Part shown: in pieces, positions 42,101 through 52,760 of the stretch | How positions within the stretch are numbered: position 1 is the first letter of the stretch | Layout of the letters: each line of letters begins with the position of its first letter | From: Corbicula japonica | Lineage: Eukaryota > Mollusca > Bivalvia > Venerida > Cyrenidae | DNA: 64,000 nt | NCBI GenBank assembly: GCA_038501625.1 | Contig: JAZAYU010000255.1 | Coordinates: 124,001-188,000 of the forward strand | Direction: 5' to 3' | The notes under the pieces: generated by a model | Seen by the model: the letters and a program-made list of their open reading frames with translations, nothing else | Told to the model about the DNA's origin: nothing | The model's database searches: none | Made by a program: the position numbers and the translations under genes

Positions 42101-45084
42101 GATACTAAACATTACCATCGTTTCACTTTATCTTTTTATTTTCATTAATATTCATAGATAAGTTCACGTCATTCACCAATAAAATAATAGAAGTTATCTT
42201 CACATGCAAGTGAACCAAAAAATGACTATATTGGGCGGTCCTGATTTTCTGTATGGAGCGCCAGTTACCTAATTGTCATTCAATACATTTGTGCGAAATG
42301 GGTACCACATGTGATTGGCAGTAGATCTGTATTACCGCTATAAAAACATTGCTAATTGACATTATTGACAAGTGCCAGTTGGGACCCTTATCTGGCAGTT
42401 TGTTATTTTACAACAATGACACTCGAACTTCAAAGCGTAAAATCACACCTGTGGCGCATAGTGTCTTATTGCCACCGTGCCGTATATCGAAACGAATTAT
42501 AAACAAAACAAACAGATTTCTTTTTTATATCATTAATTTTATTTTTTTCCGATTACTCGAGTAATAGATTTAGTACTCGATACTCGGACGTTCGATCGAG
42601 TAATCGAGTACTCGAGTAGTCGATGCCATCCCTATAAAAATTATTTTCCTTTGCTATTAAACAAGCTGCTACAAATTAGGAGTAGTAAACAAGACGAAGT
42701 ATCTGACCGATTAGGACGGCCGGAGTATTACATAGCAGCTCTATATTCCGCGAGACAAACGCGAATATCCGGTTAAAAACGTTAATTAAATATAGACTGC
42801 CATAAATTTTGTTAATTAAGGAGAGCAAATTCAGAAAAAAATCATTATGTAGAGAAAATCTATAGAAACAATCTCTTCAAACACTAGTTTGACTGGTAAC
42901 AAGTGGTGGAGTGCTCGTGCCGCACATGACGTCAATAAAAAGATACTGGTACTTGATTGATTTGACTTATATTTAGAGAACATAACTTGGGATTTGTACT
43001 CACTAATTTCACAGTTGTGTCCGGTGATGCCCGCCGGACACACACATCGGTATCCGTTAACCAGATCCACACATGTCGAGTTGTACTTACAAGTATCAGC
43101 CGCACAATCGTTAATGTCTAAATACAAGAAACTTCTACATGTTAATATATAAGTAAAACATGTAAACAAATAAACATAAACCGTGAATAGTATAGTTTGA
43201 ACTGTGTTTGTTCTACATGGACGCTAGCCGTTAACTTAAATCATTTTTGGAGATAGCTGGAAAGTAAATATATTTACTGGTGGAATTCGTTGGAAATGTT
43301 TTGAAATTTGAGAAAAAAAATTAATAAGAGATTATATAATATATAATTATATATATATAATATATATTATATAATTCAGGTAATGTCGTTCAATCTTGGC
43401 TCCTTTGCTTAACCTCGGCTAATTCCGTTATGCTACGCTGATGCTTGAGAAAACATTAAGCGAATATGTTGGACATTAATATTTTAATGGTTTTATGTGT
43501 CAATGTGAAACAAAATCCTGAGAAATAATATATCATTTGATGGTTATTGTATTTTATAAACTTGCTCGAAAAGAGCTGAATTCTGCGGACACCGCCTAGG
43601 TGAAAAACCTGGCTCCCACCTATTGATCATCATTAGAACAACAAGACTTTGGCATTGTTCCGATCGAGTCGGGACACCATAGGCAATATTAGCAGACGGT
43701 ACTGTGTTCGACTAACGGCCAGCCTGCACAATATGCTCACCGTGTGACAACTTATTTCACATACATGTATAACACAACTGCATTAAAGCTTATTCTCTTC
43801 CGAGTAAATAAAACTATTCGTTACTTGTTTCACATAGTTTTCCTGTAAATCCGCGGACACATGTGCACGTGAAACTATTCACAAGATCCACACATGTAGC
43901 TCCATATTGGCATGGGTCTGATGCGCATTCGTTTATATCTGTAAAAGAACGAAAATATCATTATATTTAGACTAGCTCCACAGTATAAATCTTTGCAACT
44001 TGAGTAAATTTAATGCACAAAATAAACCGGATATTACTTTTGTTTTTGGTGTGTTCTTAGTAATAAGGGATGATTTAAGTCTGAACTGGGCGCATGGTCA
44101 TCAAACTAAATCTGGAGACTCCAATCTCAGTTTTATGATCTTGGTTCCTGGGAGTACAAAAGTAAATATTGCCTAAGACATACATTTCTCCACGTGTAAA
44201 CATTTAGATGGCTAAGAGAAATTTCCTAGATTTTGTTTTTTAAAATTGTTTCTGTTTTTAGGTAGGTTTGTCAACGAGACGGACCCATACGAAGACGAGA
44301 CGGACCCATACGAAGACGAGACGGAACCATACGAAGACGAGACGGACCCATACGAAGAATACAAATACGCTCTGTATAAATTTACCTACTGATTTCACAA
44401 TTAAGCTCTGTATAAATTTACTTACTGATTTCACAATTAACACCGGTAAAGCCGGCTGGACACGTACACGTGTATCTTGCCACGTAGTCTGTGCACGTTG
44501 CTCCATTCATGCACGGGTTACTGGAACATTCGTCTATCTCTGAGAATATTCATAAACGCGTAAAGCAAAGTTAAGATGTTTGGACTGTCAACATGTGCGA
44601 TCTTAGTGGGCACTTTTTAACAACCTCTTTCAAAGTTGCTTTACAGATTTCAGGAAAACTCATTTATCTAAAATTATGCTTTGGGGTACAGGAAAACATA
44701 AAGTACAATTTATTAATCAACTTTTGCATATTGCTTGCAAAACAGTTTATATTTAAATCAAAATATAAAAATATTACTCCTTAATTATTTTGATTCATAT
44801 AAAAAGTTGGTGAACAGAAAAGAGAATATTCGAAAGCATCATAGCAAGTAAGAAAAAACAAACTACAAAGTCATAATATGAAATGGGGTTCTTTAAACTT
44901 TGAATTATAAGCAGGATATAGGAACGGAAACGGCTCAATATATCAACATCTATCTATTCTAAATTCCTTAAAATTTCTTATTTGGCCTTTGTCGGTTTTT
45001 ATTTCTTATTTGTCTTTTTTTTCTATTTTTTTTTTTGTAAATTAAAACCATGCTATTATGAAGTAAGCAACATGTTTTTGCCAC

Positions 45085-45148
<64 letters not shown>

Positions 45149-45583
45149 ATATCGTCAGATATGGGGTCTCTGTAATAAACCTTAATCAGGGGTTGTATAT
45201 ATATACTAAGAAATGTGGTAAGTTACGGGTCTTACTTCGATATTATACCTATATGTGTGGTTCTATAAAAGTTACGGGGTATATATGGTACCCCGCTAAT
45301 TAAATGTCATTTCTATGCACTATCTGATCTTTTAAGTACTATAAGCTGTAATATAAAAATTTGGTTTATGATAAAAAAAAATTTCGGGTTTTTTTTATAG
45401 ACCGAAAATAAATTTCGATAATAAACCGTGTTACGGGAATAAAGTTTATCGTACTTAAGAAGTCCGAATATGCATAGAAATGGCATTGAAAATTACGGGG
45501 TACCATATATACCCCATTACTTTATAGCACCTCACATAAAGGTGTAATATCGAAATTAGACCCGTAACTTACCACATTTCTTA

Positions 45584-45679
<96 letters not shown>

Positions 45680-48600
45680 TTCTACCTTAAATACTGTTAC
45701 ACAAATTTAGTCAAATATTGTTGAACTTTTATTTATAAATATGTATTTTGAATGATAACAATGAAAAAATAAACGGGTTGTAGTTGTACAACTCAAATAA
45801 GAAAATTTAAGATGTGGGACATTACCTATATGTTTTCATAGTTATACGTTATAACCATTATAACATGTACAATCGAATCACTTTAATTAACTTATGTTTT
45901 GCTACAGATTTCGTGGTCTATTTCTAACATGCACTTGTCTCAAACAAGTCTCCCATGATCCCAATCTTACTCCATTACTCTCACCTGTCTCGCAGACCTG
46001 CCCGGTATATCCCGCGGGGCAGTTACAGACAGCCTTCAGCGCCGTGTTGGTGCAACTAGCCCCCTGTTCACAGTGCACCTCGGAACAATAATCTGCAATA
46101 TATACTTACACAAAATAACTTAATTTAAAGATATTCATGTTTCGTTTAGTTTTTGGTTCTTTTAGTTCTAAAGATGATGAGCAGGCAACAGAAACAAAGT
46201 CTTTAATACTTTATCCATTTAAGAAAGCGTTTTTTAATCGGCCCGTTAATTACAAATACATATGTTTGTTTAAATTGTAATCTACTGAAAGTAATAATTA
46301 AATTAATGCAAACCGTTAGTGCAAGGTCCAAAGTTACAGAAGTTGCCGTCACAACAATCATAGCATCTATCCACACTGAGTCTCTTTCTTCGTCCTGCCG
46401 AGCTGTTCTCTAGCGTGCATAACTACAATACAATAATAAAAGATTATAACCTATATATCGACCAAGCTAAATTGGCGATGTTTACACTTATTTATAGAAT
46501 GTTAACACGGGTTTAGGCAAATTTACGCGTTAAAAGTACTTTTTTGCCTTTTTATATCACATCGCCCTGATAGCTCAGTGGCTAATGCGTCCGGCTGCCA
46601 TAGGCCTAACTTTTTTTCGACAAGGGTTCGATTCACACTGACACGCGGCTTTTAAGGAAATATTTAAGATTTTTTTAAAGTTTTACTGCAGTCATTTCAA
46701 AGTATTATATGTATTGTGCTTCAGTTAATTTTATCGCGGAAATAATTATTGTGTGTAAGATATACATAAAAATGTAAACAAAAACAAACATGTTTCGAAC
46801 CTATAACAGCGTTTCTAACATTGCATTGTAAAGTGTTAACAAGACTGCGTGTTAGACCACTCGGCTAATGGGACAAGTATTGGGAGCTTTACGCTTTGTA
46901 TTTAACAACGATAAAATATTGTTTCAGTTGGTTGCGTCGCAGAAATTGCAGGGCTAGGCTCTGTCGCCGCGACGGTGCGGGTTCGCTCCCAGCTAGGGGC
47001 ACTATAATTGTATATTCATTGACTTTTAACCGGTGGGAAGACAAAACCCTACGGTATACCAACACAATCGTATAACCTGTACGCTAACGGAGGCGGGAAA
47101 AGCGCCAGATTTAGTATCTTACCTGAGCCGAAGCACATCCCCAGCTATAAGCGGCTGTCCCATTCTCTGTTTCTGCAACCAGCTTGAAACAACGCTGTAG
47201 ATTAAGAAAACTAAAATCATCAAAATTATCGCTTTACTCAAAACAAATCAAAAGTCTTTATTCAATTTAATATTTTATTCATTTAGCTTTAGTCAAACCA
47301 CTTCTCACTACGTGTTAGGAGTGAACCGATCGCAGGGAATGCGTGTCAAGTTATAAATGACGATCTGGCACAGAGAGCACTGCAGACGTTCTAAAAGCTA
47401 GCTTATATTTGCGAAAAAGGACTAGGAATGGAAATATAGTACCTCCCCTTCTCCACACTCGTTGCAAATAAAGACTATTACATTAAATATACGACTCGAA
47501 ATTCGCGAAGCGCCAATCGATTCATACGACATTGTTAGTTCTGCATAATGTATAGGTTATTGTTTATTTGGAAGCAAAAATATGTGAAAATAAAACGGCC
47601 AGGACCAACAATAATGCAATGTCTTTGGCGTAAAAATGAATATCAAGCATGTATATATAAATATTTTTTAAAGAGTTTGATTTACGCTGTATACATATCT
47701 CCGACATGTGTATGGTACTCAGTCTTTATGTTCACTTGAGAGACCGAACGGGTATTACTGAACTATGACAAATGCGATTGTTAGAAGAGATATATCGGTA
47801 GCAGACATCGATAGTTGTGCAAAACTTGATTTTTTTTCACAGTTATCAATATACCTATCTTTAACATTATTCCATTCAAATTCTAATCGAACCTCAGAAA
47901 CACTTGCAATGTACCATTATTGTTATATAAATCAATATCAATAATCATGTGCATAAACAAAAAGGTGGAATATGCATATCAGGAATCGCCACATTCAGAA
48001 AAAACAGCCTCCCCACACAGTCAAGAAGAAGAGAGTGAGAAGAGGGGGAGAAAATATGTGAAAGAAAGAAATAAAACTAACACATGGTAAGCAGCAAAAA
48101 AATCTGTACAAATTATTCTTTGTGCTTTTTAGCAAACTTTCAGTAGTATATATTACCTCTCCGTCTCGACATTCGTTGAACTCCTTGCAGCCTTTGGGAT
48201 CGTCTAGACGACTACACGTAAAACATATCGACTTGTCTGAAACAAAAACACATATTGGCTCAAATAAAATCAATTGACAAAACACAAACGTCAAATAAAA
48301 TAAACAGTTCAAGCACAAATTTAAGTTTACCGTCAAATAGATGAAAAGGGAACTTTGAAGACCATCGAACACGACAAATATGAAAATATTGCAGGCTCGG
48401 TTTGATTGAGCCTGTTCATGGACAGCAATGGAAATGTTTATTACTGCGCACGCCGCCTAGCCCCGGGTTGAGCGCAATTCAATATTTACACCAATAAACA
48501 GTACAATTTTGATCCATCCCAAACGATTGTATACATATGGCGGTGAACATGAAACCTTCAGTGCGATATTTTCAGATTAATACCATTCCATGTTCAACGG

Positions 48601-49458
48601 CATATGGTCCCCAGATAAAAGAATGGGTTTGCCCTAAACGAGAAAACAATTGAAGGAACTAAACTGAATAGAATTTTGAAAGGGGATCTTAGAACATAAA
48701 TCTGCATATCACAGACAACGCCAAAGGCAAACTATTAAAAAATGAAATGTGCATATCAGGAATGGCCACATACAGAATACACAGCCTCCCCACACAGCCA
48801 AAAAGTAGAGAGGAAAAGAGAGCATGGTATTATAATAATCAGTTTCAAAATGGACGCCACAAACAAATAACGAAAGTGAGAACCAGAGGGGTTACCGCCT
48901 TGGAACGGTCAGTGGCAAAACAAAAAAATGCCACTGGGGGGTTAAACCAGGTTCTAGGGTGCACCAACCTCACACTTGCCCCAACAGGTTTATAAAACAG
49001 GTACAAAATGTCTTGGTGAAATAACTCCAACCCATCCATCAGCTCAACTATATTGCATGCAAAAGCATACAAACATATGAACATAAGAAATAAAGCAGGA
49101 AGTATATCCTTGGGGGTGATTGAACAATATCCAAATTTATGTTGGCTGGGAGATTGAAAACATTCATCTTTAAACTAGTCGAAATATTAAAAACGAAAAC
49201 TTTTGTTTAACTATTGTCGGTACAAGGCTGAACATTTGCTGAAAGGCATTCACGAAAAATAATTAACCGAGGTTTCAGTTGCTCCAGAGGGTTTGGGCGC
49301 TCAGTACTAAAAATTGAGAAATCAGGTGAGTTTTGATTTTTTTCCGGATAAATATACGAAGATTTATATAACATACCTGCCTTAGATCTGGCCACAAGAA
49401 CAAGTAGGCCTCCAACAAGAATATCTGTAATACAACAAAATAAAGTAACACGTGTCAT
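38163..49458 (-). CDS. Secreted Ly6/uPAR - 5xEGF - Ly6/uPAR protein, 403 aa, 11 exons
   Basis: Exons (complement): 49377-49458, 48157-48236, 47123-47194, 46314-46422, 45985-46092, 44426-44539, 43825-43938, 43004-43117, 41359-41472, 39103-39185, 38163-38384. GT-AG throughout; the total is 1,212 nt including the stop. Exon 1 is a signal peptide ([10 protein letters not shown]...LVLVARSKA). Exons 2-4 form a ten-Cys three-finger-type domain ([35 protein letters not shown], ending [11 protein letters not shown]). Exons 5-9 are five EGF modules, the last four on 114-nt exons, with E/N-I-D/N-E/D-C starts. Exons 10-11 form a second Ly6-type domain ending [11 protein letters not shown] and a short hydrophilic tail ([10 protein letters not shown]). 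There is no TM or GPI-type hydrophobic tail, so secretion is inferred. The minus-strand AATAAA at 38,120-38,125 lies 38 bp after the stop. The molecular role is unknown. Confidence 0.85.
39050..39096 (+). mobile_element. Possible 3' end of a non-LTR retrotransposon
   Basis: The words 'aataaaagaactttgacttg' followed by 'acttgaa' resemble the 3' terminus of many invertebrate LINE-type copies (from memory). No coding part is attached. It abuts the donor of exon 10. Confidence 0.3.
39385..40740. mobile_element. Non-autonomous TIR element, 1.36 kb, TA flanks
   Basis: The ends are exact inverted repeats of about 28 bp: TAGGGGAGACCGGGGATAGT at 39,385 and its complement ending at 40,740. Subterminal 'gtaagttgttac' / 'gttgttaca' motifs recur in both halves. 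If the flanking TA is the target duplication, the element is TA-targeting (Tc1/mariner/pogo-like, inference). It lies in the intron between exons 9 and 10 of the Ly6/EGF gene and has no transposase frame. Confidence 0.85.
40762..41015. mobile_element. 254-bp MITE with 30-bp TIRs
   Basis: GGGGCGCGTCACGGGAAAAG at 40,762 is mirrored by CTTTTCCCGTGACGCGCCCC ending at 41,015; the identity continues inward through 'gtaccttcgg'. It has no coding capacity. It lies 21 bp from the previous element, in the same intron. Confidence 0.9.
41533..42633. mobile_element. TIR element with CGAGTACTCG-rich ends (hAT-like?)
   Basis: AGGGATGGCAACGAGTA at the left and its near-complement (TAGTCGATGCCATCCCT) at the right bound 1.1 kb. 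Both subterminal regions are packed with 'gtactcgagtactcg' repeats, also inverted. The end sequence recalls hAT-type elements, but I could not define a clean 8-bp target duplication. No transposase is visible. It lies in the intron between exons 8 and 9. Confidence 0.75.
44070..44150. repeat. Half-copy of foldback MITE family A
   Basis: Only the right half of the DHX9-intron palindrome is recognisable ('ggagactccaatctcagttt', 'tatgatcttggtt'). Confidence 0.4.
44276..44359. repeat. 21-bp minisatellite, four units
   Basis: Units of 'gagacggacccatacgaaga' plus one base start at 44,276, 44,297, 44,318 and 44,339. One unit has an a for c change. It lies in the intron after EGF exon 44426-44539. 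Confidence 0.9.
44369..44440 (-). repeat. 36-bp tandem duplication over an EGF exon end and its donor
   Basis: Two 36-bp units (from 44,369 and 44,405) contain the exon end TGTGAAATCA, the donor gta(a/g)gta and following intron. The copies differ at one base (c/t), in the donor. Reading through the first donor meets an in-frame TAA at once, so the exon-proximal donor at 44,425 is the coding one. Confidence 0.8.
45090..45143. repeat. (TA)n microsatellite
   Basis: About 54 bp of uninterrupted TA dinucleotides. Confidence 0.95.
45205..45586. mobile_element. 382-bp MITE with long TIRs inside a TA tract
   Basis: ACTAAGAAATGTGGTAAGTT at 45,205 is mirrored by AACTTACCACATTTCTTAGT ending at about 45,585. 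Inverted identity continues, interrupted, to about 150 bp inward ('ggtaccccg' / 'cggggtacc', 'tagaaatg' / 'catttcta'). Both flanks are TA dinucleotide runs, so a TA target is likely. It lies in the intron between exons 5 and 6 of the Ly6/EGF gene. Confidence 0.88.
45586..45675. repeat. (TA)n microsatellite
   Basis: About 90 bp of TA dinucleotides directly adjoining the right end of the MITE. Confidence 0.95.
46561..46645 (+). repeat. tRNA-related sequence
   Basis: Box A-like 'tagctcagtggc' (46,571) and box B-like 'gggttcgattc' (46,625) occur at tRNA-like spacing, but the two ends do not pair as an acceptor stem. It is best read as a tRNA-derived relic or SINE head, not a functional tRNA gene. 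Confidence 0.5.
46920..47010 (+). mobile_element. SINE-like element, tRNA-related part only
   Basis: Matches the right third of the 254-bp unit at 13,678-14,454 ('cagttggttgcgtcgcag', 'gacggtgcgggttcgctccc', 'agctaggggcactat'). The body is absent. A further fragment in minus orientation is at 59,430-59,462. Confidence 0.6.
47965..48045 (-). repeat. Family C fragment
   Basis: Contains 'atatgcatatcaggaatcgcc', 'acagcctccccacacag' in the family order. It lies just downstream of exon 2 of the Ly6/EGF gene. Confidence 0.5.
48340..49080 (-). repeat. Families E and C, inverted composite
   Basis: Family E ('atgaaaagggaactttgaag', 'acgccgcctagccccggg') at 48,340-48,500 and family C ('tgcatatcaggaatggccac' to 'ttgcatgcaaaagcatac') at 48,745-49,075. 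It fills much of the first intron of the Ly6/EGF gene. Confidence 0.65.
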
Positions 49459-49815
49459 AATATAAAATTTATGTTTTAAATTTATATGCTTGTAAAGCAA
49501 CTTCGTTTACATTGGGTAATGAAAGCATTTGAATGTATGCATTATTTTTTAATTAGTGAAAGGGTTATATGAAATATTGGCAACGTTGTTGTTTAGTATC
49601 AATATTACTTATATAAACAGAAGTTTACCTACATGCTAGACGAAGTATATCCATTGTTTAAATAGAATTGTCTTGATAATCGTGTGAACGAATGTAAAGA
49701 TAAGAAACGCTTGATTATTCCTAAACGTTGTTCGTACTATCGTTCTGGACTTCAGGTGCACGTAACAGCCATTTAAAATAGACTCATTATACTTGTGTGC
49801 CGGTGTAGCGTTGTA
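49288..49815. repeat. Segmental duplicate of 1-525
   Basis: The partner of the left-edge segment, see 1-525. This copy contains the intact ATG (49,456-49,458) and the signal-peptide exon of the Ly6/EGF gene. Confidence 0.75.
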
Positions 49816-50753
49816 AACTAAACTTCATAGATTAATGACTCATAATTTTATATAGAATAATGGCCCCTTTCTAGCAAATACCAAATACTGACCCTCTGAT
49901 AAAGTTATGACTCCACCGACATTATTTAAAAAATATTGACCCCGAACCTAACTAATTACTGATAAAATTTTTCTGTATATCAATTCAAGTCAACTGTGGC
50001 CTAGTGTGTTTCTATTGCTAGTATTTGTTGTTTCTGATGGTGGTGGTGCTGCTGCTGCAGGTGCTACTGATGGTGATGATGATAATCGTCTACAGTTGAC
50101 ATAACAATAGTGGATTCTATTACTTAGAGGCCCCGATATGGAATAAGCGTACAGCTTTCATTTTTTTAATATAAAATGTATTTGAATCTTTAATAAATCT
50201 ACTCAAAAAGAGGTATTACAATAATACAACAATATTTAGGCCGTATGATAATTTGGTTTTGTTCACAAACACTGTATAATCATCTTTCATGTGTCATCTG
50301 AAATGATTTTTTACATGTTTTCTTGATAGCATTTGAGATCGTCTTTTAGAAATGAAGCGTTTATGAATGTCAGGGAGTCATAATATTATGAACTAGGAGT
50401 GTATATTCTAATCAAAATAAAAAGTGACGAGCCAGGTCTTTATTCTGTGGGGGTCAGATTACAACGTTACACGGGCATTATAGCTCCCTATTAAGAGCAT
50501 TATAAAACTTGAGCCGAAATTATTTCGGAGCATAAATAAATAGATTCAAAAACTTCAAACGCCTTACCCACTTCGTTAAAATGATTTATCAAGAAGACAG
50601 CGTTTAATTGTTTAAATTTTTGATTTGCTTGAAATACGAAAACGAAAACACTGTTGCCAATCGAAAAGACAAAATAATGAGAAGTAAAATTTTAATTGAA
50701 AACAATTACAGAACGGCGCAATGCAAAAACAAAGATATATGTATATGTGTAAA

Positions 50754-50794
50754 ATATTGCAGGCTCAATCAAAACGAGCCTGCAATATTTTTAT
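50754..50794. repeat. Perfect inverted repeat, 16-bp arms
   Basis: AAAATATTGCAGGCTC and its exact complement are separated by nine bases. The arms equal the start of repeat family E, so this is two family E ends joined head to head. Confidence 0.85.
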
Positions 50795-52484
50795 ATTTGT
50801 CGTGTTCGGTGGCTTTCAACGTTTCCTTTTCATCTATTGTAATTTTTGGGGGTACAAGCTTTAGTTTAGGTGACGTATTAACCTGTTTCGTTATATCTTT
50901 TCATGAAAAAGTTTCTGGCTAGCGATATCTTATTTCTTCTGGACTGTTCACACACACAACCTTGTCCACTTATGCCCGTCCTACTTGGACATCGTACTTT
51001 CAATCTCATTAAAGTCAGATATAACAAAATGTTACATAAGCTACAGCGGTTTCCCCGATTACCTTTTTTTAGAAATTGTCAACACAGGAAGCATGATTTA
51101 TAACACTCGCAAAATGATCTGGGATGTCATTGCATTAGAAATGAATGCAATACTACATAAACACATATATTTTCAGTAAATTATGTCTAACACATGCTGT
51201 CAAAACTTTCCATGGTTTAAAATACTATGCTTACTTCCACTTTTGCGATTTTGTAGGCTACAATCTGATTGGTTCAAATGGTTAGGGATAAAATCACGTT
51301 TTAATTTCTCGTCGTCGGATCCTGATATTGTGGCGGTTTTCAGGAGATGTTTTAATCAGATTGTCGTACTTTAGCAATTATATCTCTTTAAAAATATAAC
51401 TATTTATCCATAAAAAAACTAATTCAAAACCAGGTATTACAAAAGCTCAGGTCAAGTAATCAATTATGCAATCTGATTAAACACATCACGAGTTTATTCA
51501 GTTTATTTCAAGTTATAATTCTCAACCTAAATATATTATCTTATATTATGCAATCAATGTCAGTGTCAGTTGCTGATTTGGCTTTAAATAATAAAAAACC
51601 GGTGCTTTAATCATACAGGTAAGTTAGACAAATAAGGGATGGACATCTATCAATCAAAGACGGTTGCTATGGATTCGTAAACAATTGCTTCAACCTATTG
51701 ATTAATTATTAAATGTTAAGCATTGATGGATACTTGCTCATATAAAAAGTTATTATCATGATTCACTTTAAACAGTCCACAAAAGGTTCAGTGCGTGTCT
51801 GCAGGTAGAACATATAATTCTTAAAATATACACAATTAACGAACTTCTATTTAAATGGTATATGTTTGTTTGTTTTAAAAGTAATAGTAGCTTAAAAGTA
51901 ACGAATTAGCATAAAAAGTTATGAACTGACATAAAAAAGAGATTCACATGCTGGAATGGGTCATTTTATTTTTGCTAAAATGCACGTTAAGATTTGTTGT
52001 TGTTTTGTTGCATGTCAATGAAGGCTTTGATGATTTACATGTTTACTTAGTTTGAAAATATAAGTTGTTAGGTATTATGAGGCTGGACGTAAAACTATAT
52101 CCTGGAAACATGATGCTGATGCAAACAACAAGGCATACAGAACATAGTGTTTGATTACACAAATAATACAATGTCATTACGAAAGATATAAATTGTTATG
52201 CTGAAGAAATACATTTAATGATCCTCTATGTTCTACATCTTTGCGATGTCTGAATGTGTTAGTTTTTACTGTACTTAATTTTAAAATGTTATATTTTAAA
52301 ATGTTATATTTTGAAACAATTGTTTGATATCACAAAATCGTTAAACTGATAACACGTGAAACTTGACACTGATAACACTTGTCCATTAACTTGAAATAGA
52401 TATCAAAATTAATTTCATATATATTGAAATATACGTATATTGGAAAAATCCAGAAAACAGGCTCTTAAGCAGAGAGGAAAAATG

Positions 52485-52760
52485 AGCATGGGATTATAAA
52501 GTGATTTTTTTTAAAGGAAACTACAAACAATTGAGAACCCAGGAGATTACCGCCTCGGAACGATAGGTCAGTTCACATAGTTTGACATTTTTATTATTAT
52601 TAATACAAAAACACAATTAGCTTTACCTTAAGAATAAAGACTTTAACAAGTAAAAATTATTTTGAACGAATGTGGTCAGTTTGCTACTGTGAGTACACAC
52701 TATGTTCTGGGGTTCATCAGCCTCACACTTGCCCCTGCAGATTCTCATATAAACAAAGCA
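52485..52760 (-). repeat. Diverged family C copy
   Basis: Contains 'aggaaaaatgagcatggg', 'attaccgcctcggaacg' and 'cagcctcacacttgccc' in the family order, with an insertion between. Confidence 0.45.

Noticed and set aside
44258..44543. Thr/Arg-rich and Val/Arg-rich open frames
   Set aside because: Caused by the 21-bp minisatellite and by the antisense of the EGF exon at 44426-44539.
46561..46645. Functional tRNA gene
   Set aside because: Box A and box B are present but the ends cannot form an acceptor stem and the anticodon arm is not convincing.
49377..49458. Hydrophobic exon read as a transmembrane segment of the EGF gene
   Set aside because: On the minus strand it lies 5' of all other exons, starts with ATG and joins in phase to the first Ly6 exon, so a signal peptide is the better reading; the real TM exon of the neighbouring gene is at 7204-7303.
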